From assembly GCA_001644045.1 (NCBI GenBank), contig LUUF01000096.1, positions 1 through 41,399 on the forward strand: 41,399 bases of DNA, given 5' to 3'. This document shows, piece after piece, positions 8,736 to 18,989 of this stretch; position 1 is the first letter of the stretch, and each line of letters begins with the position of its first letter. The position numbers and the translations under genes were made by a program. The DNA comes from Methylomonas methanica (lineage in GTDB: Bacteria > Pseudomonadota > Gammaproteobacteria > Methylococcales > Methylomonadaceae). The notes beneath the pieces were generated by a model. It did not search any database, was not told the DNA's origin, and saw only the letters and a program-made list of their open reading frames with translations.

Positions 8736-8847
8736 CTCCATTAAATTTCTGGCTGCCCAAGCCGTTGAACTCTACAATATCCGCCCATCGCAGCCGCCGG
8801 CTGCTCTGCTTTATTGCAACGCTTCTCAGAGTATTTTAGGAACTACC

Positions 8848-10521
8848 ATGTCTGACATTGAAATTGCCCAACAGGCAAGCATGCGCCCGATTATCGATTT
8901 GGCCGGCGAAAAATTCGGCATTCCCGCCGAACATCTGGACCCTTACGGTCATTACAAAGCCAAAATCTCCCTGGAATATGTCAACAGCCTAACCGATAAA
9001 ACCGACGGCAAACTGATTTTAGTCACCGCGATCAGCCCCACCCCGGCCGGCGAAGGTAAAACCACCACCACGGTGGGTTTGGGCGATGCATTAAACCGCT
9101 TGGGCAAGAAAACCATTATCTGCCTGCGGGAACCTTCGTTAGGTCCCTGCTTCGGTGTAAAAGGCGGCGCGGCCGGCGGCGGCTATGCGCAAGTGGTGCC
9201 GATGGAAGACATCAATCTGCATTTTACCGGCGACTTTCATGCCGTCGGCGTAGCGCACAATTTATTGTCGGCGTTGATCGACAACCATATCAATCACGGT
9301 AACAAGCTGGACATCGACCCACGCCGCATCCAATGGAAGCGCGTGATCGACATGAACGACCGGGCGTTGCGCAAAATCACCATCGGCCAAGGCGGGCCGG
9401 CCAACGGCTATTTGCGCGAAGACGGCTTCGACATCGTCGTGGCATCGGAAGTGATGGCGATTCTGTGTCTGGCTACCAACCGCGCCGACTTGAAGGAGCG
9501 CTTGGGCCGCATCGTCATAGGCTACAAATCCGATAAAGTCACGCCAGTTTACGCCAGCGACTTGAAAGCCCACGGCGCAATGGCCGCCATCTTGAAAGAC
9601 GCGATCAAACCGAATCTGGTGCAAACCCTGGAAAACAATCTGGCGATTATCCATGGCGGCCCGTTTGCGAATATCGCCCACGGCTGCAATACCGTCACCG
9701 CCACCAAAACCGCGCTGAAACTGGCCGATTATGCGGTGACGGAAGCCGGTTTTGGCGCCGACCTGGGTGCGGAAAAGTTTCTGGACATCAAATGTCGCAT
9801 GTCCGGCTTAAAGCCCTCGGCCGTGGTATTGGTCGCCACGGTGCGGGCGTTGAAATTCCACGGCGGCGTGGCCAAAGACGACTTGAACCAGGAAAACCTG
9901 GCGGCGCTGGAAAAAGGCTTTGCCAATCTGGAGCGCCATCTGCATAACATTACGCAGCATTACGGCCTACCCTGCGTCGTCAGCATCAATCATTTTACTT
10001 TCGACACGGACGCCGAAATCGCCTTGCTGCAGCAGAAATGCGAATCGCTAGGCGTGAAATGCGTGGTCGCCAAACACTGGGCGCACGGCGGTGCCGGCGC
10101 GGAACAGCTGGCTCAGGAAATACTGAACATCGTCGATAATCGCGAACCCGGCTTCAGCTACGTATACGACAGCGAACTGCCGCTGTGGAATAAGATAGAA
10201 GCCATCGCCACCAAGCTGTACGGCGCGGCAAAAATCAGCGCCGGCCCGAAAATCCTTGCGGAGCTGAAGGCGCTACAAGTTAACTACGGTCATTTCCCTA
10301 TCTGTATGGCCAAAACGCAAATGTCGTTTTCCACCAACCCAAACGCCAAGGGCGCACCGTCCGACCATATTGTGGAAATCAATGAAGTACGCCTGGCCAA
10401 TGGCGCCGGCTTCATCGTGGCGATTGCCGGCGATATGATGACCATGCCGGGCTTACCGAAAATCCCGGCCGCGGAACGCATCGATATTAGCGACGACGGA
10501 GTAATCAGCGGTTTGTTCTAA
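8848..10521 (+). CDS. fhs: Formate-tetrahydrofolate ligase
   Basis: Joins formate to tetrahydrofolate with ATP hydrolysis, giving 10-formyl-THF; in C1-using bacteria this feeds formate carbon into serine, purines and methylene-THF. Start at ATG 8848 (MSDIEIAQQ) with AGGA seven bases upstream, giving 557 residues, the normal size; the open frame back to 8578 runs into rpiA and is not coding. The P-loop [18 protein letters not shown] lies near residue 63-80, followed by [22 protein letters not shown]. The C-terminus has [16 protein letters not shown], typical of the family. Presence of this gene fits C1 metabolism but is not exclusive to methylotrophs. Confidence 0.97.
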   Translation: MSDIEIAQQASMRPIIDLAGEKFGIPAEHLDPYGHYKAKISLEYVNSLTDKTDGKLILVTAISPTPAGEGKTTTTVGLGDALNRLGKKTIICLREPSLGPCFGVKGGAAGGGYAQVVPMEDINLHFTGDFHAVGVAHNLLSALIDNHINHGNKLDIDPRRIQWKRVIDMNDRALRKITIGQGGPANGYLREDGFDIVVASEVMAILCLATNRADLKERLGRIVIGYKSDKVTPVYASDLKAHGAMAAILKDAIKPNLVQTLENNLAIIHGGPFANIAHGCNTVTATKTALKLADYAVTEAGFGADLGAEKFLDIKCRMSGLKPSAVVLVATVRALKFHGGVAKDDLNQENLAALEKGFANLERHLHNITQHYGLPCVVSINHFTFDTDAEIALLQQKCESLGVKCVVAKHWAHGGAGAEQLAQEILNIVDNREPGFSYVYDSELPLWNKIEAIATKLYGAAKISAGPKILAELKALQVNYGHFPICMAKTQMSFSTNPNAKGAPSDHIVEINEVRLANGAGFIVAIAGDMMTMPGLPKIPAAERIDISDDGVISGLF

Positions 10522-10538
10522 ATATCGATAAGCAAACC

Positions 10539-10575
10539 GGGTCGATTGTTCGAGTTTTTTCGACGCAATCGGCCC
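10539..10575 (+). terminator. Hairpin after fhs
   Basis: GGGTCGATTG (10539-10548) pairs with CAATCGGCCC (10566-10575), ten base pairs including one G-T. The tract that follows is only weakly T-rich (ATTTCCCTCG), so it may be an mRNA 3' stabiliser or a weak terminator. Confidence 0.45.
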
Positions 10576-10654
10576 ATTTCCCTCGACCTTGCACGTAGCA
10601 GGTATAAGCACCCTAGACTATGCTTGAGTATATAAATAGTCGCCGGGAGTGGAC

Positions 10655-12532
10655 ATGCTTGACCTGCACACCGTTAAATTCAGTCACAAAATAGCCGCCC
10701 TATCGCTAATACCCTTAGCGGGTTTACTGCTAATGGCCTCTTTCGTGGTTTACACCCACATACTGGAGATGCAGTCAGCCGCGAAGATTATCTCTCTCGC
10801 CGACTTTTCCGTTTACGCCAGCGACCTGGTACACGAGTTACAAAAAGAACGAGGGCTGTCGGTCGGGCATCTGGGCAGCAACGGCCAAAAGTTCAAACAA
10901 GAACTGGAACAGCAACGTTTAGCCACCGACGGCAAACTGAAACAACTGAATGCTTTCCTCAAAACATTCGATACCAAAGCCACCGCAAGCAATTTAGCAG
11001 CGGGTCTAGTGACGGTAGAGCGGCAAATCGATAAACTCAACGAGACACGCCAGTCTGTCACCGCTTTGCGCGCCAGCGGCGAGACCACCATCAACTACTA
11101 TTCCAATCTGAATGCCGCCTATCTGGCCATCATCGCCCAATTGCCGCAATTGAGCACCAATGTACAAATCAATCACAAGCTGGATGCCTACGCCAATTTC
11201 CTGAAGGGCAAGGAACAAGCGGGCGTGGAGCGGGCGGTATTAGCCAACACCTTTGCCAAGGATGCTTTTGGCCCTGGCATGTATGAAAAACTAGTGACCT
11301 TGATCGCCTTTCAGAATACTTATCTGGATATTTTCGCCTCTGTCGCCCCCCAGCAGTACCTGGATTTTTTACAGCGCACCCTGCGCGGGCAATTCATAGA
11401 CGAAACCGCCGCAATGCGCGGCAGAGCCCTGAGCAATGCCGATAAGGGCGGCTTTGGGGTGGATCCGGCCCACTGGTTTGCGATGCAAACCGGCAAGATC
11501 AATTTGTTGAAGGATGTGGAAAACTATATCGCCAAAGACACGATAGATTCGTCCAAGGCAATCGAAAGCAACGCCAGTCGCCAATTGCTGTTCAACGGAG
11601 TTTTTATTGTTACGGTAGCGGGCTTATCTTTTTTGTTATTTTGGATATTGCGCAAGGATATAGCCAATCAGCTGGGCGGCGAACCGTTACAGGTCAATAA
11701 TCTGGCGGTCAATATCGCGGCCGGCAAACTGGAACGGCGCGGCATGCCGCAAGCGGAGCAACATGTAGGCATTTTTGCCGCGATGCTGACCATGCAAAAG
11801 CGTCTGGCCGACGTCATAGGTACAATCGGCAGTTGTTCCGAGCAAATCGCTCAAGCCTCCAATGAAGTAAACAATGCCGCACAAACGCTCAGTCAAAGCA
11901 GCTGCGAACAAGCAGCCAGCATCGAACAAACCAGCGCCGCGCTGGAACAGTTGACCGGGTCGGTCGAACACAACCATGAGAACGCGCAAACCACGGAAAA
12001 AATAGCGCTTACTGCCGCCGAATCGGCTCAAAGCGGCGAACAGGCGATCAGAGACACCGTGGAGGCGATGAACAAAATCGCCGAAAAAATCGGTTTGATC
12101 GAGGCCATTGCTTATCAAACCAATTTGCTATCGTTAAACGCTTCGATAGTCGCCGCCAAAGCGGGCGAGCACGGCGCGGGCTTCTCGGTAGTAGCAACCG
12201 AGGTAAGAAAGCTGGCGACCCGCAGCCAGGATACGGCCAACGAAATCGGCGAACTAGCCAGCAAGGGCTTGGACATCGCCCAAAACGCCGGTCGTATCTT
12301 TACCCAAATGCTGCCCAGCATTCAAAAAACCGCTACGCTTGTACAGGAAATAGCCACCGCATCCGACGAACAGGCGATCGGCGTCCGCCAAATCAGCCAA
12401 GCGGTAGGACAATTGGATACGGCGATTCAGCATAACGCGGCAGCTTCAGAGCAATTGGCCGCAACTGCTGAAGAATTAAACGATCAAAGCCAAACGCTCA
12501 TGCGGGAAGTTGGCTTTTTTAAGATGCACTAA
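10655..12532 (+). CDS. Methyl-accepting chemotaxis protein with NIT-type sensor domain
   Basis: Membrane chemoreceptor that would control the CheA kinase. Start at ATG 10655, with GGGAG five bases upstream; the GTG at 10649 is the alternative. Order: first membrane helix about 15-35, a helical periplasmic domain with [18 protein letters not shown] near residue 60 (hallmark of the nitrate/nitrite-sensing NIT domain), second membrane helix about 308-328, then a cytoplasmic signalling domain. The hairpin tip reads [20 protein letters not shown], where the usual IEAARAGE has E changed to V and R to K. No C-terminal CheR/CheB tether pentapeptide. It heads a probable three-gene unit with two bacteriohemerythrins (gaps of 23 bp each), linking receptor output to oxygen or nitrogen-oxide chemistry. 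Ligand not known. Confidence 0.9.
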   Translation: MLDLHTVKFSHKIAALSLIPLAGLLLMASFVVYTHILEMQSAAKIISLADFSVYASDLVHELQKERGLSVGHLGSNGQKFKQELEQQRLATDGKLKQLNAFLKTFDTKATASNLAAGLVTVERQIDKLNETRQSVTALRASGETTINYYSNLNAAYLAIIAQLPQLSTNVQINHKLDAYANFLKGKEQAGVERAVLANTFAKDAFGPGMYEKLVTLIAFQNTYLDIFASVAPQQYLDFLQRTLRGQFIDETAAMRGRALSNADKGGFGVDPAHWFAMQTGKINLLKDVENYIAKDTIDSSKAIESNASRQLLFNGVFIVTVAGLSFLLFWILRKDIANQLGGEPLQVNNLAVNIAAGKLERRGMPQAEQHVGIFAAMLTMQKRLADVIGTIGSCSEQIAQASNEVNNAAQTLSQSSCEQAASIEQTSAALEQLTGSVEHNHENAQTTEKIALTAAESAQSGEQAIRDTVEAMNKIAEKIGLIEAIAYQTNLLSLNASIVAAKAGEHGAGFSVVATEVRKLATRSQDTANEIGELASKGLDIAQNAGRIFTQMLPSIQKTATLVQEIATASDEQAIGVRQISQAVGQLDTAIQHNAAASEQLAATAEELNDQSQTLMREVGFFKMH

Positions 12533-12555
12533 CAGAAAAAGATTACGGGAATAAC

Positions 12556-12969
12556 ATGAACGAATTCGTTTGGGAAAATCAATATCTGCTCGGAAACGAA
12601 ACGGTTGACCAGCAGCACAAAGAATTATTCCGTCTAGCGAACCAACTGGTAGCCTCGAAAGATACTCAAGCGCTAGCCGAAAACATCATGTTGCTTTATC
12701 AACATGTCAGGGAACATTTTCACGCTGAAGAAGCCTTTATGAAACAACACGGCTATCCGGAATATCAACATCATGTGCAAACGCATAATCTGATGCTGGA
12801 GAAACTGGTCGAGTTTAGTCGTGGAATCAGTCAGCAAAAACTACAGGAACTTGACCTGCCGGGCTTCATGCGCGACTGGATTAACCATATAGTGGAGGAA
12901 GATGCAGCGATTAATGCTTATTTCAAAATCCACAAAGATCAGAAATCAAACAATTTACTAACCGTTTAA
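12556..12969 (+). CDS. Bacteriohemerythrin (first of tandem pair)
   Basis: Soluble 137-residue single-domain hemerythrin that reversibly binds O2 at a non-haem di-iron centre. All seven expected ligands are visible: His21 (VDQQHKELF), His54 and Glu58 (REHFHAEE), His73 and His77 (HHVQTHN), His111 and Asp116 (WINHIVEED). Size and start (EFVWENQYLLGNETVD) match bacteriohemerythrins of methanotrophs, which have been proposed to carry O2 to the particulate methane monooxygenase. Here the gene follows a chemoreceptor by 23 bp and precedes a paralogue by 23 bp, so a role in O2 sensing, storage or supply to aerotaxis is equally possible. Confidence 0.95.
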   Translation: MNEFVWENQYLLGNETVDQQHKELFRLANQLVASKDTQALAENIMLLYQHVREHFHAEEAFMKQHGYPEYQHHVQTHNLMLEKLVEFSRGISQQKLQELDLPGFMRDWINHIVEEDAAINAYFKIHKDQKSNNLLTV

Positions 12970-12992
12970 TTTAACAACAACGAGGCCTGAAT

Positions 12993-13397
12993 ATGAGCGA
13001 GTTTATCTGGCAAGATGACTACAAAATAGGTCACGCAACGGTGGATGCGCAGCACAGGCAATTGTTCGATCTGGCGAATAGAATTGTTGAAGCCGACTCT
13101 AGCGAAACGTTAACGCATTTGTTTGCACTGTTTTATCAGCACATTCGCGGGCACTTCGAAGCCGAAGAACAATTAATGAAACACCATGGCTATCCGGGTT
13201 ATGCCCAGCACGTAGCAACGCATAACCAAATGTTAGACAGGCTGAACGACATTTCCCAAACCATTTATCATAGACAATGGCAGCCGGCGGACATAAAAGT
13301 ATTTGTCAGCCAGTGGGTGTTAGTACATATCCTTGAAGAGGATAAACTGCTGGGAGAATACCTAAAAAATCTTCCAGCAGAAGCTACATCAATCTAG
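12993..13397 (+). CDS. Bacteriohemerythrin (second of tandem pair)
   Basis: A 134-residue paralogue of the preceding gene with the same layout and all di-iron ligands: His21 (VDAQHRQLF), His54 and Glu58 (RGHFEAEE), His73 and His77 (HVATHN), His112 and Asp117 (LVHILEED). Sequence between the ligand motifs has diverged considerably, so this is an old duplication or the two have different affinities. GAGG lies ten bases before its ATG. Its TAG stop is interlocked with the TAG of the convergent cheW in a single CTAG (13394-13397). Function as above: O2 binding, destination unknown. Confidence 0.95.
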   Translation: MSEFIWQDDYKIGHATVDAQHRQLFDLANRIVEADSSETLTHLFALFYQHIRGHFEAEEQLMKHHGYPGYAQHVATHNQMLDRLNDISQTIYHRQWQPADIKVFVSQWVLVHILEEDKLLGEYLKNLPAEATSI

Positions 13398-13939
13398 TCC
13401 GAAGCTGCGACCAGATGCTCTTGAGATTGCGCCAAATCACTTAGTAGCGATAATTCGTCCAGCGACAGCACCCGGCTAATTGCCAAAAGTATAATAAATA
13501 CGTCATCGACACGCGCCATGGCTTGAATAAAATCGGTACGAATATCGGTGCCGAAATCAGGCGCCGGCTGAATGTTGGCGGGAGGAATTTCCAAAATTTC
13601 CCGGACTTCGTCCACCAGCATACCTATCAGTTGCGAACCCTCGCCCGTTTCCACCGCCACTAACACGATACAACTACGTTTGCTGACTTCGGAGCAATGC
13701 CGGCTTAACCGTGCCGACAAATCTATGACCGGCACCACGCTACCGCGCAAATTAATCACCCCGTGAATATAGTCCGGCGTCAATGGCACCCGCGTGACAT
13801 TGGCAATCTCGATGATCTCCTTAACATCGAGAATGCTAACCGCAAAACTTTCGGTCCCCACTAAAAAGGTCAGGTATTGACCTACCTGTTCCTGAACCGC
13901 CACTACATGGCTGGTTTCTCTGCGAATCAGATTACTCAT
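13394..13939 (-). CDS. cheW: Chemotaxis coupling protein CheW
   Basis: Adaptor that links receptors to the P5 domain of CheA at the membrane array. 181 residues, a single CheW-like SH3-type double barrel: YLTFLVGTESFAVSILDVKEI near the start, then IHGVINLRGSVVPVIDLSARL and IGMLVDEVREILEIPPANI. A short C-terminal tail rich in Leu and Ser extends beyond the domain. It is the last gene of the leftward chemotaxis operon, 17 bp after the receptor gene. Its stop codon overlaps that of the convergent bacteriohemerythrin gene. Confidence 0.95.
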   Translation of the reverse strand: MSNLIRRETSHVVAVQEQVGQYLTFLVGTESFAVSILDVKEIIEIANVTRVPLTPDYIHGVINLRGSVVPVIDLSARLSRHCSEVSKRSCIVLVAVETGEGSQLIGMLVDEVREILEIPPANIQPAPDFGTDIRTDFIQAMARVDDVFIILLAISRVLSLDELSLLSDLAQSQEHLVAASD

Positions 13940-13956
13940 GGTCTGCTCTCCAGAGA

Positions 13957-15990
13957 CTAAAAGCGCTCAAAATCTTGGTCGTTAAAATCCAACGATGTGT
14001 CGGTAGCGCTATTCACTGCCGGTTTTTTAACGTAGTTTTGCGCGGGTCCGCCGCGCGATTGGCGCTTAGCGGCCGGCGGTGTTTTGCCGAATGATTGCGA
14101 TTTTGTGTTATTGGCATCCAGTTTGAAAAACGCTACCGCATGCTGCAACTGGGTTGCCTGACCATTTAACTCCTCGGAAGTAGCGGCTAATTCCTCGGCG
14201 CTAGCGGCATTTTGTTGCGTCGCTTTATCAAGCTGGCGCATTGCGTCATTAATTTGGTTGATCCCGCTGGATTGCTCCATGGACGCCGCGTTGATTTCCT
14301 GCACCAAATCGGCTGTTTTCACAATATTCGGCACCACGGCGCTAATCAAGGTTCCGGCTTTTTCGGCTATCGCTACGCTGTTGGTGGCTAATTCGTTGAT
14401 TTCTTCCGCCGTGACGCGACTACTTTCCGCCAGTTTTCTAACTTCCGCGGCCACGACCGCAAAGCCCTTGCCGTGTTCACCGGCAGAGGCCGCTTCAATC
14501 GCCGCATTTAACGATAGCAAATTGGTTTTGTAGGCAATATCCTCGATCAAGCCAATTTTTTTGGCTATGTTCTTCATGGCCAAGACAGTCTCGTTGACCG
14601 CATCACCGCCGTCGCGTGCTTCCCCAGCCGACTTGGTCGCCATTTGTTCCGTGACATGGGCATTTTCGGTATTTTGCTGTACCGAAGAATTGAGTTGTTC
14701 GATTGATGAGGTCGTTTCCTCTACGCTAGCCGCCTGTTCTGTCGCCATCTGACTCATGGACTGGGCGGTAGCGCTGACTTGTTGGGATGCGCTGGCCAAG
14801 GTATCGGAGTTTGAACGTACTTGCGCAACCACTTGACTGAGTTGATCGCGCATATCGCGCAAAGCCTGCGCTAGTTGACCGATTTCGTCTTTGCCGTTGA
14901 CTTCCAGCTTCGCGGTCAAATCGCCTTCCGACAGCGATTGAGCAAACTTAACACCAATAGTAATTGGCACGGTAATTAGATTAGCCAGGAACATCGCGAT
15001 GATGATACCCAAAACCAACGCGGCAATGATGGTACCGATAATGATTTTGTTGGCCTCATCAACCAACTCTTTAGCCTCGTCCCGCGCAACGCCAAGTTGC
15101 GCGTAGCCCGCTTCTTCAGCCCCTTGCGCCAGCTTGATTACGTTGTCGCCTTCTTCCAGCATCTCCTTGCGGACCGCGTTCAATTGGTCGTCGTTAGCAA
15201 TCCAGGTTTTGGCATCTTGTTGATACTCCCTGGTATTATTACGCGCTTTTTCAATCAACCTTAGCGCTTCTTCGCTGTTAACGATTTTTTGCAGATTGTC
15301 ATAAGCTGTCATCAATTCAGGCAACCAAACTTCCATTTTTTTCCACGCCACCCTATCTCTATAGTTCACCTCTTCCTTCTCGGCTCGCATAATTTCCATG
15401 GCCTTGATATAGATATTGGTCGCCCCGATGTAACGCTGAACATAAGCATCCAACTCCTGGCCGCTGGCACCCTTCTTAATGGCTTCTTGATACAACTTCA
15501 CTTGGCGATCCAAAAAGTCACTGGCGGCATCGGCCACATTGTTGCCATTTTCTACCATTTCTTTGACAGCCAACTTGTTTGCCTTAACCGCAGTTTCGAC
15601 AGCACGAAATTTCTCGTTAAATTTTGTGGTCGCTTCTCGTGCGACTTTAGATTGGCTAAGTAACTCGGTATTGTTATGTTCTTTGGCCACCTGATCCACT
15701 TTATCGAGATAGGCCAATACGCTTTTTATATTCTCCATGACTTTTTCGGAATCCTCATCTTTCCCGGAAATCCGGTAGGTCCTTTGGGCCAATATCGTAT
15801 TGAGCGCCGATCTTTCCACACCGGTCGCATATTCCACCGATTTGCCGTTATTGTCGGTAATACCGAACAAAGCACCGGAAACATCGCCGATGTATATCTT
15901 GGACAATAAACCAAAGCCTATGGTAATGGCCACCAGCAGCATCGCCCCCGTCAGGATTTTTGTTTTTATTTTAAGGTCGTTAATGTTCAT
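13957..15990 (-). CDS. Methyl-accepting chemotaxis protein with large helical periplasmic domain
   Basis: A 677-residue receptor. A first membrane helix at about 12-32 ([21 protein letters not shown]) and a second at about 320-342 ([21 protein letters not shown]) bracket a roughly 280-residue, mostly helical periplasmic region. That size fits a helical bimodular (HBM)-type sensor, so organic acids or similar small molecules are possible ligands. A HAMP linker ([22 protein letters not shown]) and the signalling domain follow. The tip reads [20 protein letters not shown], with Ser in place of the usual Arg of EAARAGE. The C-terminal tail is Ser/Ala/Pro-rich without a tether pentapeptide. GAGGG precedes ATG 15990. 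Between cheA and cheW in the operon. Confidence 0.93.
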   Translation of the reverse strand: MNINDLKIKTKILTGAMLLVAITIGFGLLSKIYIGDVSGALFGITDNNGKSVEYATGVERSALNTILAQRTYRISGKDEDSEKVMENIKSVLAYLDKVDQVAKEHNNTELLSQSKVAREATTKFNEKFRAVETAVKANKLAVKEMVENGNNVADAASDFLDRQVKLYQEAIKKGASGQELDAYVQRYIGATNIYIKAMEIMRAEKEEVNYRDRVAWKKMEVWLPELMTAYDNLQKIVNSEEALRLIEKARNNTREYQQDAKTWIANDDQLNAVRKEMLEEGDNVIKLAQGAEEAGYAQLGVARDEAKELVDEANKIIIGTIIAALVLGIIIAMFLANLITVPITIGVKFAQSLSEGDLTAKLEVNGKDEIGQLAQALRDMRDQLSQVVAQVRSNSDTLASASQQVSATAQSMSQMATEQAASVEETTSSIEQLNSSVQQNTENAHVTEQMATKSAGEARDGGDAVNETVLAMKNIAKKIGLIEDIAYKTNLLSLNAAIEAASAGEHGKGFAVVAAEVRKLAESSRVTAEEINELATNSVAIAEKAGTLISAVVPNIVKTADLVQEINAASMEQSSGINQINDAMRQLDKATQQNAASAEELAATSEELNGQATQLQHAVAFFKLDANNTKSQSFGKTPPAAKRQSRGGPAQNYVKKPAVNSATDTSLDFNDQDFERF

Positions 15991-16037
15991 GCGCTGTTCC
16001 CTCTATTAGGAATTTATAACTATGAAAAATCGTTAAT

Positions 16038-18239
16038 TTACTGAATTCGCTGCGATGTTAAGAATGGTGCCGGTCGGCTTTTATTTTTGATAGCAGCTTG
16101 AATTAAACCTTGTACGTCCAGAATTAGCGCGACGTTACCATCGCCCAACACAGTTGCACCGGTGATCCCGTTTAATCTTTCGAACACTTTGCCGAGCGGC
16201 TTGATCACGGTTTGATGCTCGCCGTGCAATTCATCGACAACAAAGCCGGCTTTGGTCTGCCCGGATTTGACCACGACTACGCTTTCGCGCTTTCTATGGG
16301 TATCGGCGATCTGATTGTGGAAATAATCGCCTAAGCGCAAATACGGCAACACCTGGCCGCGCAAATTGATGTAATGCTGTATTTCATCGATCTCGCACTC
16401 GTTGGCGTTCATCTCGATGCATTCGTCGACCATGCTCAACGGAATGATGTAACGATCCTGACCAGTACCTACCATGAAACCGTCGATAATTGCCAACGTC
16501 AGCGGTAGGCGTATGGAAATGGTCGTGCCTTCACCTTCTATGCTGTCTATCTCCACGGAACCGCGTAAGGCTTCGATATTTTTTTTCACGACATCCATGC
16601 CGACACCGCGCCCGGACAAGTTCGTGGCTTGATCCTTGGTACTGAGCCCGGCGGCAAAGATGAGATTATGGATGTCTTGTTGGGATAAATCGTGATCGGG
16701 CTTGACCAGACCGTTGGCCAAAGCCTTGTCGAGTATTTTCTCGCTATTCAAGCCAGCGCCGTCATCGGCGATTTGAATCACGATATGCCCGGATTCATGA
16801 TAGGCATTGAGCTGCACGGTACCTTGCGCCGGCTTGCCGACAGCGAGCCGCTGCGCGGGACTTTCAATGCCGTGATCAAGGGCGTTGCGGATTAAATGGG
16901 TTAACGGATCGTTGATTTTTTCGACAACAGTTTTATCCAACTCGGTTTCACCGCCGCTGATATATAGTTCGATGTCTTTATTCAGCTCTTTGCTAACGTC
17001 GCGAACCACCCGTTTAAACCGGGAAAACGTTTCGCCGATTTGCACCATGCGCAATTCCAATGCGGTATCGCGAATACTGCTGACCAAGGCATTCATACTG
17101 GCGGCCACATCGCCGGCATCGCTTAGGCCATGCCGTTCGACGATCAAATTCATCGCCGCACTGGAAATCACCAGCTCACCGACCAAATTGATCAAGTGGC
17201 CTAATTTGGTCGCATCGACGCGAATGTAGTTGGCTTCACTCGCCAGCTTTTGCTTGGTCTGTTCCTGTTTCTTCAAGGCTTGGTCGACCAATGGCTGCTG
17301 CACGACGTGCCGCTCGACCAATATCTCGCCCAACGGTTTGCTGGGACCTTGGTTTTCTGATTCAACGATTGCCTGCTGACTTTGCAGGGCATGATCGACA
17401 TCATTCTGAGTCAGCGCGCCGACTTGCACCAACATATCGCCCAAGCGCTTGACATGATTGTCGTCCTGAGCGTTCAGCAGATTGACATATTCCTCGAATT
17501 TGGAATTGGGCGGCAAAATTTTGATGTCGCAATCGTCCGAGGCAAAATCAAACACCGCTTCGATGGTTTGTTTATTCGCATCGCTCTGAAAAGCAATTTT
17601 GAAATGCAAATAGCAATTTTCCGGATCCATGTCGTCGCCGGCCGGTAGTTCCGGAGCCATGGTAAGGATTTGTTTAATTTCACCCAGGGTTCGCAGATAG
17701 CGAATAAACGACAAGGGATCCATACCGTTTCTGAAGGCATCTTTCTGAAACTCCAGTGAAATAAGCCAATTGTCGTCCACGGATATTTCGCCACCGCCTT
17801 CAATTTCCAGCTGCACGCTATCGTCGCTCTGCTGCAGATCGGTGGTTTGCCGTCCGGTCAATTGCCGGATCAAACGCTCGCTTTCCGCCGCCAAGCTTGC
17901 TGGTATTGGCGCTTCCTGCTGTGTCAAACAATGTTCAATCAATTTAGCCGTGTGATCTTTACTATCCAGCAACACGGAGATCAATTCCGCGTCGATACTG
18001 CGTTCACCGTTGCGCACCTTGTCCAGGACCGACTCGGCTTCGTGGGTAAACCCCACCACGGCGCTAAAGCCGAATAACCCGGAAGAGCCTTTGATGGTAT
18101 GCATGGCCCTAAATAGACTATTGATGGTTTCGCTATCGTCCGGTTTAGTCTCCAGAGACAGTAAAGCATCCTCCATATCCGTTAACAGCTCTTCGGCCTC
18201 TTGGGCGAAAACCGTTAAGGCAGCATCTAATTCGCTCAT
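16038..18239 (-). CDS. cheA: Chemotaxis sensor histidine kinase CheA
   Basis: Autophosphorylating kinase that passes phosphate to CheY and CheB. 733 residues. P1/Hpt domain at 1-105 with the phosphorylated His47 in HTIKGSSG. A central stretch of about 150 residues (starting near ISVDDNWLISLEFQKDAFRNGMD) replaces a standard P2 and is of a kind found in longer CheA proteins. P3 dimerisation helices near 340-400 (LGHLINLVGELVISSAAMN). P4 ATPase has the N box HLIRNALDHGIE near 447 and G boxes DDGAGLN and GRGVGMDVVK. P5 CheW-like domain from about 590 (RGQVLPYLRLGDYF, FVVDELHGE). The start overlaps the end of the STAS gene by four bases (ATGA), implying coupling. Confidence 0.97.
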   Translation of the reverse strand: MSELDAALTVFAQEAEELLTDMEDALLSLETKPDDSETINSLFRAMHTIKGSSGLFGFSAVVGFTHEAESVLDKVRNGERSIDAELISVLLDSKDHTAKLIEHCLTQQEAPIPASLAAESERLIRQLTGRQTTDLQQSDDSVQLEIEGGGEISVDDNWLISLEFQKDAFRNGMDPLSFIRYLRTLGEIKQILTMAPELPAGDDMDPENCYLHFKIAFQSDANKQTIEAVFDFASDDCDIKILPPNSKFEEYVNLLNAQDDNHVKRLGDMLVQVGALTQNDVDHALQSQQAIVESENQGPSKPLGEILVERHVVQQPLVDQALKKQEQTKQKLASEANYIRVDATKLGHLINLVGELVISSAAMNLIVERHGLSDAGDVAASMNALVSSIRDTALELRMVQIGETFSRFKRVVRDVSKELNKDIELYISGGETELDKTVVEKINDPLTHLIRNALDHGIESPAQRLAVGKPAQGTVQLNAYHESGHIVIQIADDGAGLNSEKILDKALANGLVKPDHDLSQQDIHNLIFAAGLSTKDQATNLSGRGVGMDVVKKNIEALRGSVEIDSIEGEGTTISIRLPLTLAIIDGFMVGTGQDRYIIPLSMVDECIEMNANECEIDEIQHYINLRGQVLPYLRLGDYFHNQIADTHRKRESVVVVKSGQTKAGFVVDELHGEHQTVIKPLGKVFERLNGITGATVLGDGNVALILDVQGLIQAAIKNKSRPAPFLTSQRIQ

Positions 18240-18568
18240 GATGATTTCCAGTCTGCGGAGATAACGATAGGGTCGCCGAAATGCTTGCTGAGATTTAGCA
18301 GTTCCAGCACTTCAACCACCGCTTCGCTGTGTTGGCTAAGGCTAAAAGTGATACCTCGGCTTACGGCTTCCTGCTTCAGAAACATCAGCAGTTGTAAGCC
18401 GGCGCTGTCTATTTCGGTGACATCAGCAAGATCAATCTGTATATCCTTGGCCGAACTAAGATACGGGGACAATGCCTGTTTATGTTCCAGCACCGAATAA
18501 ATGGTCAATTCACCCTGGATAGCAAGCTGGATAACGCCCTTTTTTTGTTGTTTTAATTCGATAGCCAA
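18236..18568 (-). CDS. STAS-domain protein (anti-sigma-antagonist-like) in chemotaxis operon
   Basis: A 110-residue single STAS domain, the fold of SpoIIAA-type antagonists and of small STAS partners in two-component systems. The phosphorylation-site segment is intact: VTEIDSAGLQLLMFLKQEA, with Ser in the standard DS(A/T)G position. It starts with TTG 18568, supported by GGGGAGG six bases upstream. It overlaps cheA by four bases, so it is made in step with the kinase. STAS proteins recur in chemotaxis operons of this layout, but the partner is not established; no RsbW-like kinase or PP2C phosphatase is visible nearby. Confidence 0.9.
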   Translation of the reverse strand: MAIELKQQKKGVIQLAIQGELTIYSVLEHKQALSPYLSSAKDIQIDLADVTEIDSAGLQLLMFLKQEAVSRGITFSLSQHSEAVVEVLELLNLSKHFGDPIVISADWKSS

Positions 18569-18600
18569 GGTTTTCCTCCCCTTGTGCAGCGGAGTTGTTT

Positions 18601-18969
18601 TTAAGGCAACACCAATTTGGATACCGCGTCGAGTAGCGTTGGAGCCTGGAACGGTTTAGTCAGCCAAGCTTTAGCGCCCGCTGCCTTGCCAGCCTGCTTT
18701 TTGTCGTCGGCGGCTTCGGTAGTCAGCATCATCATCGGGGTGAACTTGTAGGCCGGCAATTTTTTGGCTTCCGTAACGAAGGTTATGCCGTCCATATTCG
18801 GCATATTCACATCGGTGATGATCAAATTAATTTTTTGTCCGGTTAATTTGTTTAGCGCATCCCTGCCGTCGCAAGCTTCGATCACGTCGTAGCCCGCACC
18901 CTTAAGGGCAATACCGACAACCTGCCGAATGGATGCCGAATCATCAACAATCATGATGGTTTTAGCCAT
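18601..18969 (-). CDS. cheY: Response regulator CheY-type, single receiver domain
   Basis: A 122-residue stand-alone receiver, the diffusible output of CheA. All active-site residues are present: acidic pair Asp9/Asp10 (MIVDDSAS), phosphoacceptor Asp53 (LIITDVNMPNMDG), Thr in MLTTEAADD, and Lys in AWLTKPF. AAGGAT lies six bases before ATG 18969. Second gene of the leftward operon, 20 bp after the short receptor and 32 bp before the STAS gene. With no CheZ in the window, dephosphorylation may rely on intrinsic turnover or another factor. Confidence 0.95.
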   Translation of the reverse strand: MAKTIMIVDDSASIRQVVGIALKGAGYDVIEACDGRDALNKLTGQKINLIITDVNMPNMDGITFVTEAKKLPAYKFTPMMMLTTEAADDKKQAGKAAGAKAWLTKPFQAPTLLDAVSKLVLP

Positions 18970-18989
18970 TACTCAATCCTTCAATAAAT

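Noticed and set aside
8578-8847. 90-codon N-terminal extension of fhs
   Set aside because: It overlaps the end of rpiA and the terminator, is Arg-rich without similarity, and the ATG at 8848 has a good ribosome binding site and gives the normal length.
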